A DNA stretch of 64,000 nt from Hydnum rufescens UP504. Taxonomy: Eukaryota; Basidiomycota; Agaricomycetes; Cantharellales; Hydnaceae. A program made the position numbers and the translations under genes. The notes below the pieces were generated by a model. That model saw only the letters and a list, made by a program, of their open reading frames with translations, made no database searches and was not told the origin of the DNA. Below are positions 59,236 through 64,000 of the stretch, in pieces. Within the stretch, counting starts at the first letter, position 1, and the number at the start of each line of letters is the position of its first letter. The stretch covers positions 232,419-296,418 of the forward strand of contig MU128941.1 in the NCBI GenBank assembly GCA_014904985.1, read 5' to 3'.

Positions 59236-59839
59236 TGTCAGAGTTCGTCCGTTTCCCGGTTAATTCCGGATTTGTTTCCAGATTTGTTCCGGTTTGTTTC
59301 CGGTTTGTCCCCGCCTCCATTTCATTTCCCCTTCATTTCCTCGTTTCCTTTACTTCCAGTTCTCACACACTTACCCCTGGCCCTGTCCCTGTCCCCTCCA
59401 CTTTCCCATCCCCTGCCCGCTCCCCCCCTTGTGCCTGCCCCCTGTAACCACTTCTCATTAAGCGATCAATCCCCTGTAGTATAGGAACTATGTATAAGTA
59501 GTCCAGGGCGAAATCCAGAGATTCAGCTTTGGTTCTCAGGATTTCCGCTTCCACTCCGGACTACAGTTAGCTCACTGTACTATTCCTTAATGTATCTCAG
59601 ATTTCGCTTCCACTCCGGACTACAGTCCGAGTACTTCCCAGTTGACTCCGTGAGCTTAAGGACCGCTGTACTCGTTTCCGCCTAGTCCCTTCCGGGCTGC
59701 TGGATTGCCTCTCCGTCTCAATCTCGTTATCTCGTTCTTGCCCGGATTCTCCCGGACTTAGCTGGACTCACGCCGGACTTAGTCAGAGTTATCTGTGTTT
59801 ATATTTGTTTGGTGCTCTCGTCGCAGCGTGGCCCTGACA
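59236..59839 (+). mobile_element. Solo LTR, Ty3/gypsy-like, with TSD ATACC
   Basis: 604 bp beginning TGTCAGAG and ending CCCTGACA, flanked on both sides by ATACC (59231-59235, 59840-59844). It contains TATGTATAAGTAG (about 59486) as a likely promoter and a duplicated CGCTTCCACTCCGGACTACAGT block (about 59546, 59606). The 5-bp duplication and TGTCA...TGACA ends fit gypsy-type LTRs of basidiomycetes. No internal region, so it arose by LTR-LTR recombination. Orientation follows the TATA box and is tentative. Confidence 0.9.
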
Positions 59840-59982
59840 ATACCTGAGCCTTGGCAATCACTTGTAGTTTTTAATCCCAGGGTGCATTTGATCACAAGGC
59901 ATTTGCAATTAATTTGTGGTGACTCAATTTTCAATTTCCAGATTTTACTTGGCTTTCAGGGTTGAAAATATATGATATTCCT

Positions 59983-60330
59983 TTAACTGGGAGGGGGTGA
60001 AAAATCACGTGAAAAGAAGGGGTGGGGACATTGAGTCAAATCAATCCCTCCAAACACAGTAAGACCCAGAATAATCTCAGCCACAAACATAGGGCCTTCT
60101 GGATACATGCTGCAATAATGAATCCCATCAATTTGGGTGAAGAAATAAACTGTGGGATTGTTTTTAACTGCACCAAAATCACCTAGCCACATGGAAAGGC
60201 AGGGTGAATTCCAATCTGTTGTATGCATGCCCATGTTGATGTGAACTGCATGGGGAACTTCAAGCAGATCCAATTTATCAGACATTTGCCTAATTGGGAA
60301 AGGATTTAGAATCCACTCATCAATATTCAT
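59983..60330 (-). CDS. Hypothetical ORF, 115 residues
   Basis: Minus-strand frame (MNIDEWILNPFPIRQMSDKL; YFFTQIDGIHYCSMYPEGP) starting at a good ATG. No family recognised. It may be a 5' exon of the minus-strand relic interrupted by the solo LTR. Confidence 0.4.
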   Translation of the reverse strand: MNIDEWILNPFPIRQMSDKLDLLEVPHAVHINMGMHTTDWNSPCLSMWLGDFGAVKNNPTVYFFTQIDGIHYCSMYPEGPMFVAEIILGLTVFGGIDLTQCPHPFFSRDFSPPPS

Positions 60331-60668
60331 TCTTGGCTTATGAGTAGTGTGGAATTCAAGGTATGTCTGGCTATGGCCATTTTCCTTTGTTTTTTATACC
60401 TCTCTGAGTCCTTAATTTGACTGAATTTTTTAAGAGTTTCCTTATTTAGGGATTCTAGGGTACAGGTTTAGGGATTCTAGGGCAGAACTTTGGTTTTTGT
60501 ACTTTTATTTTGCTCATTGGCTTTTGTTCATTTCATTTCATTTTTTTTTTCAAAGGTACTTCATTTTTCTAAGTTGCATATGAACAGTTGTAATTCAAAG
60601 TTTTTAAACTGGTTTGACAGAAGGTGGTAAGGGAAGATAGGAGGGGAGGGTGATAGATTGAAAAGGTT

Positions 60669-60935
60669 TTGGCAAGGTGGAGAGATTACTTGAGGGAAGT
60701 TGAGAAAATTAAGGGAGACTCAAATAAAGTTGTGGGAATTGAGGGTGGCCTAAACAAAGTCATGGGAATTGAGAGAGGCTTGAATGAAGTCATGGGAATC
60801 AAGAGGGGCATTGTGAGAGTTAAGAGAGACTTGAAGAAAGTCACAGAAGACAAGGTAGACTTGGAATACCTTGTGAGAGTTAAGAGAGGCTTGAAGAAAG
60901 TCATGGAAGATGAAGTAGACTTGGAAAAAGGTTGA
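60669..60935. repeat. Coding-like minisatellite
   Basis: Imperfect units of about 30-42 bp (AAAGTCATGGGAATTGAGAG type and AAGTCATGGAA/AGACTTGGAA type) are repeated in tandem. The + frame gives GLNKVMGIERGLNEVMGIKR-like repeats, but there is no other evidence of a gene. Confidence 0.65.
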
Positions 60936-61372
60936 GAAATGAGGCCAGAGCACTGAGAAAATTGCTGAAGATGGAAAGGTCCTGAGAGAAGTGAAAGGGA
61001 CTGGCAAGGAGTCACTAGTGAAGCAGGATTCATCTTGACAAGTGAGGAAATCTGCACCCTGAGAGAACCAAGGAAGGGGCTCATGAAGAGTTCTGTGGAG
61101 CTTGGAGAAAATGAGTTATAACAGACTACTTGTTTCACACCTTACATAAACCTTGCCTATGATTTTGAGTTTTTTTTTTTTATAGATATTTTTTTTGTCA
61201 TTATTCATGGGGGAACACAACCAAATGGGTTGTTTTCAGGATATGAGACATATTTCTGGGGAAGAAGGAAAGAAGAAAGAAATTTCATAGACAAGAAAAG
61301 AGGCTCACAAAATCAGCAAGATTTGAGAAAGTTTGTGGGGTGTCAACAAAATAGAGGACAAGTGGAATTCAT

Positions 61373-61492
61373 GAAGAAAGGAAGGAGAGAAGGAAACATC
61401 AGGGGGGACTCAGGAAAGGACAAGCAAACATTGGGAAGGGAAGGAGGGAAGGAAACATCAGGGGGACTTGGGAAAGGACAAGCAAACATCAG
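61373..61492. repeat. ~57-bp purine-rich direct repeat
   Basis: GGAAGGAAACATCAGGGGG followed by GACTxxGGAAAGGACAAGCA occurs twice in succession. Confidence 0.7.
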
Positions 61493-61505
61493 GAATTTGG
61501 CAAGG

Positions 61506-61733
61506 TCACCATCCATTATCCTCATTTGAGTCAAATTTGACAAATTTGCAGTCAGGTGACAATGGCAGAGTCCATGGCAAATTGGCGAATTTGTACTCAT
61601 TGCTTTCACCCTTCAACTGGGTCCATTCACTTTCAAAAAGCTTGAGTTGGAGATCCTGAACCATATTACAATAATAGCCAATGGAATCCATACTGGGAGA
61701 AAAGGTAGACATGGTCAACTCAGTCAGCCACAA
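61506..61733 (-). CDS. Possible 5' exon or short ORF, up to 75 residues
   Basis: Minus-strand frame (MSTFSPSMDSIGYYCNMVQD) ending PDCKFVKFDSNEDNGW. The composition is protein-like. It lies upstream (minus sense) of the other unassigned minus-strand ORFs. Function unknown. Confidence 0.35.
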   Translation of the reverse strand: MWLTELTMSTFSPSMDSIGYYCNMVQDLQLKLFESEWTQLKGESNEYKFANLPWTLPLSPDCKFVKFDSNEDNGW

Positions 61734-62035
61734 ATGTAGGTCTAGTTAGATATTATGAGCCTTGCATTTATATAGTCTAACTAGAGGTTTTGATGCTGGG
61801 GCCCCTGGGGCCAGCTAACCTGATTTCCGTGGTTCAGGCAGGGGCCCCTGGCTCTGAACTTAGAAAATGACCAGGGAGAAGTCATATAGGAGGGGGGTAT
61901 CAGGATAGGTGCTGGAAGGCCTGGGAAGGCCCCTGAATGGGTCAGTGGGCTACATGGGCTTATCTGGGACAATCACAGTTATTATTTTCTCACTGTTTAT
62001 GATGGGGAACCCCATGTTTCATTTTTATTGACTTG
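61734..62035. other. Spacer between minus-strand ORF and hairpin array
   Basis: No gene or clear repeat, apart from a GGGGCCCCTGG-type word repeated at about 61799 and 61841. Confidence 0.4.
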
Positions 62036-62038
62036 TTT

Positions 62039-62071
<33 letters not shown>

Positions 62072-62073
62072 AA
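62036..62073 (-). terminator. AATAAA-rich tail of the hairpin array
   Basis: (TTTA)n on the + strand reads AATAAATAAATAAA on the minus strand, offering many overlapping polyadenylation signals just after the last unit's stop codon (TAG at 62085-62087). The single copy at 44.86 kb has the same tail at the same place, so it belongs to the element rather than being a chance microsatellite. Confidence 0.55.
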
Positions 62074-62084
62074 ATTCACAGGAA

Positions 62085-63665
62085 CTACTTAGTAGCACCA
62101 CACACCCACCCTAGTGGGTGTGTGGTACCTTCCCTTGCCTCATCAGGGGTTCAGCCAGTTTTCAAAGGGGGGATGTTGTGGGCAGTATCTATTGTATGAT
62201 AACCTAGATTAAATAAGTAAAAATAAGATTAATATGTTAGTAAAGGAAAAAAATTCAAAGGGAATGCCAAAAGAGCAGCAGGTGCTGCTCTTTTGGCATC
62301 ATGGTACACCTGATAATCAAAAAAACTAACCTAATATTGCCACACACCTGCCAAAGCAGGTGTGTGGTGCTGTATTTGTTTTGTGTTTTGTTGTTGTGGA
62401 AAATCAAGGGTTGGGGGTATGGGGGTGGTGCAGTCCCATGTTTTGCTTTGGACCTGGTCTGCATTTGTTGAGTCAGATATTGGGCAGTGGAGATACCTAG
62501 AATAATAGTATGTTAGTAAAGAAAAAAAAACAAAGGCAATGCCAAAAGAGCAGCAGGTGCTGCTCTTTTGGTGTTGTCATACACCCATAAGAAAGGAAAC
62601 TCACCTAATATTGCCACACACCTGCTGATGTGGGTGTGTGGCACCATATTTGTTTTGTCCTCGTATATGTTGCCCAAAATTGAGGATCAGGGTATGGGTG
62701 GCTGTGTGGTCCATGTTTTGCCCCAGGCCTGATCTGTGCATTCGTCAGGTCAGATATCACACAATAAAATGTACCTAGAATAATGATGTGTTAGTAAAGA
62801 AAAAAATGAAGGGAATGCCAAAAGAGCAGCCGGGGCTACTCTTTTGGCATCACAGTACACTGTGTAATAAAAAAAAACTCACCTACTAGTACCACACACC
62901 CACTTTGGCAGGTGTATGGTATGCGATTTCATCGATTGTCATTTCAGGGGGTGGGCAGTGTGGCTTGGGTGGCTGTGCATTGAATGTCACACTGGGGGCT
63001 CATCCATGTCCTCATCAGGTCTGTTTTCATTGTAGGGAAGGCACCTAGAAGATCAAATAATAATACATTAGTAAAAAAAAAGAAAACAGAGGTGCCAAAG
63101 AGCAGCTTCTGCTGCTCTTTTGGCACTGGTGGGATTAGATGTACCTAATATTACCACACACCTGCTGAAGCAGGTGTGTGGTATGCAATTTTGTCAATCA
63201 TTGTTTCAGGTGGCCGGCAAGCACTTGGGGCTTGGGTGGCTGCATGGACTGTGGGCTCGTTCATGTCCTCGTCGGGTGGGTCTTTGTGGAGGGAAGAGAC
63301 CTAGAAGAATGAATAATAATACATTAGTAAAAAAAAAAAGAAAATAGAGGTGCCAAAAGAGCAGCTTCTGCTGCTCTTTTGGCACCAGTGGGATTAGATG
63401 TACCTAATATTACCACACACCCACCCAAGCGGGTGTGTGGTTCCATCTGGGGTTTCTGGTGTCTTGCATTGTGCATCCCTGTTCCCAGGTTTTGTCTGGT
63501 GGGTTGGGGGTTTTCAGTTTGTGGTTTATGTGGTTTGTGGGTGCAGACAGACAACCTACAATAATAAATCATACATTAGTTGAGAGCCAAAATAAATAAA
63601 AAAAGAAAAGCCACACAAAAGGAGCATCCTAGGCTGCTCCTTTTGTGTGATGGTAGGTACTTACC
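62085..63665 (-). repeat. Six-unit tandem array of hairpin exon-intron cassettes
   Basis: Units of about 243-278 bp each contain hairpin 1 (62097-62126, 62340-62367, 62613-62642, 62891-62920, 63153-63182, 63412-63441) and hairpin 2 (62265-62298, 62540-62573, 62816-62849, 63093-63125, 63351-63384, 63612-63649). On the minus strand each hairpin 2 lies inside a predicted intron (63556-63664, 63301-63403, 63045-63144, 62775-62882, 62497-62604, 62204-62330) with donors GTAAGT, GTACAT, GTACAT, GTGAGT, GTGAGT and GTTAGT, branch sites TACTAAC or CTAAT, and TAG acceptors. Hairpin 1 ends 8-9 nt before each donor from the second on. The exons (152-170 nt) share protein-like pieces (TIDEIAYHTPAKVGVWY) but do not give one continuous frame. 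Confidence 0.85.
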
Positions 63666-64000
63666 AAAAAAAGAAGAAGAGGAAGTAATAAGGCACGAGC
63701 TGTTCCACCTGAACGACACGCCGGAACCTCAGGATCCAACTCCGCAGGGTTTCCTCAACGTCAGTCAGTGAAGGATGCGTCCTGCCTGGGTACTAACGAT
63801 CACCCCCCCTTCCCAAACTGTACAACAGAATCGAAATGACATGTTTTTCTCCGATGATGAGAGTGAATATTCTGAAACGTATCCCCTATACCAACCCTGT
63901 TTATAGCCTCCACCCTTGATCCGCCTCCTTGTCCGAAGCCTAACGGCCACAGGAAGTCAAGGTGAAAATCCAATCACCCCGGCTGGAGCCATCTGTGTCT
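63666..64000 (-). promoter_or_regulatory. Possible promoter and first exon of the hairpin-array transcript
   Basis: The base composition turns GC-balanced here. On the minus strand a GGCTATAAACAGG box lies at about 63894-63907, about 230 bp before the first strong donor (GTAAGT at 63664). A 25-residue ORF (MSFRFCCTVWEG, 63842-63765) is too short to be convincing. Promoter role is inferred only from the TATA box and the downstream splice sites. Confidence 0.35.

Noticed and set aside
62085..63665. CRISPR-like array
   Set aside because: Palindromic units repeat with fairly regular spacing, but the spacers are themselves homologous, units are about 260 bp, and the setting is a spliced fungal genome without cas genes.
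62085..63665. Mitochondrial double-hairpin elements
   Set aside because: Two hairpins per unit recall fungal mitochondrial double-hairpin elements, but the surroundings are nuclear (spliceosomal genes, LTR elements), and each unit carries spliceosomal signals.
62085..63665. One continuous protein-coding frame across all cassette exons
   Set aside because: Using the best donors the exon lengths (152, 156, 162, 170, 166) are not all multiples of three, and joined frames hit stops. Protein-like pieces are real, but I could not build one ORF.
1..64000. tRNA or rRNA genes
   Set aside because: I looked for T-loop-like GGTTCGAATC words with matching acceptor stems and found none; the only tRNA-related sequences are the primer-binding sites.

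Overview
The window is nuclear DNA of a filamentous basidiomycete, most likely an Agaricomycete. The recognisable genes are cut by many short introns (about 41-70 nt) with GT...CTRAY...AG signals, and the repeats are Ty1/copia and Ty3/gypsy-type LTR elements. There is no sign of prokaryotic organisation. I cannot name a species.

Three compartments follow one another. (1) 1-4.75 kb is AT-rich repeat DNA: a left-truncated, decayed Ty1/copia element with its 3' LTR, ending near a perfect 13-bp inverted repeat. (2) 5-41.7 kb is a more GC-balanced gene block. It holds a C2H2/C2HC zinc-finger protein (-), a decayed copper P1B-ATPase (+), a low-complexity hypothetical (-), a frame-disrupted fungal 7-TM rhodopsin-like protein (-), a RICTOR/Tsc11-type TORC2 subunit (-), an ornithine cyclodeaminase/mu-crystallin family enzyme (-), a WDR24/Rtc1-type SEA (GATOR2) subunit (+) and an 11-exon SYLF/Ysc84 lipid-binding protein (+). 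Large parts of this block (13.4-15.5, 16.2-19.3, 34.5-40.1 kb) show no convincing gene. (3) 41.7-63.7 kb is AT-rich and full of nested repeats: two copies of an unknown A repeat with an ORF, two minus-strand copia LTR fragments, a gag-only LTR element with target-site duplication (TSD) GTTTG, a full-length copia element (46426-51391, TSD ACAAA), a solo gypsy-type LTR (59236-59839, TSD ATACC), and fragments of minus-strand coding-like sequence that I do not recognise.

The most unusual structure is at 62.1-63.7 kb: six tandem units of about 260-275 bp. On the minus strand each unit looks like an exon-intron cassette. A hairpin ends 8-9 nt before each splice donor, a second near-perfect hairpin lies inside each 100-127-nt intron, and TACTAAC/CTAAT branch sites and TAG acceptors follow. 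Stem positions change in compensating pairs between units. The array ends in an AATAAA-rich tail. A diverged single copy with the same layout lies at 44.86-45.32 kb, cut by an LTR fragment.

Most in-frame stops in the copia elements are TGA at places where the family has arginine. Together with the CpG-located differences between the two LTRs of the gag-only element, this points to cytosine methylation and deamination of repeats. RICTOR (TORC2) and WDR24/Rtc1 (upstream of TORC1) are both TOR-pathway genes and lie either side of the ornithine cyclodeaminase gene; whether that is more than coincidence cannot be told from sequence.
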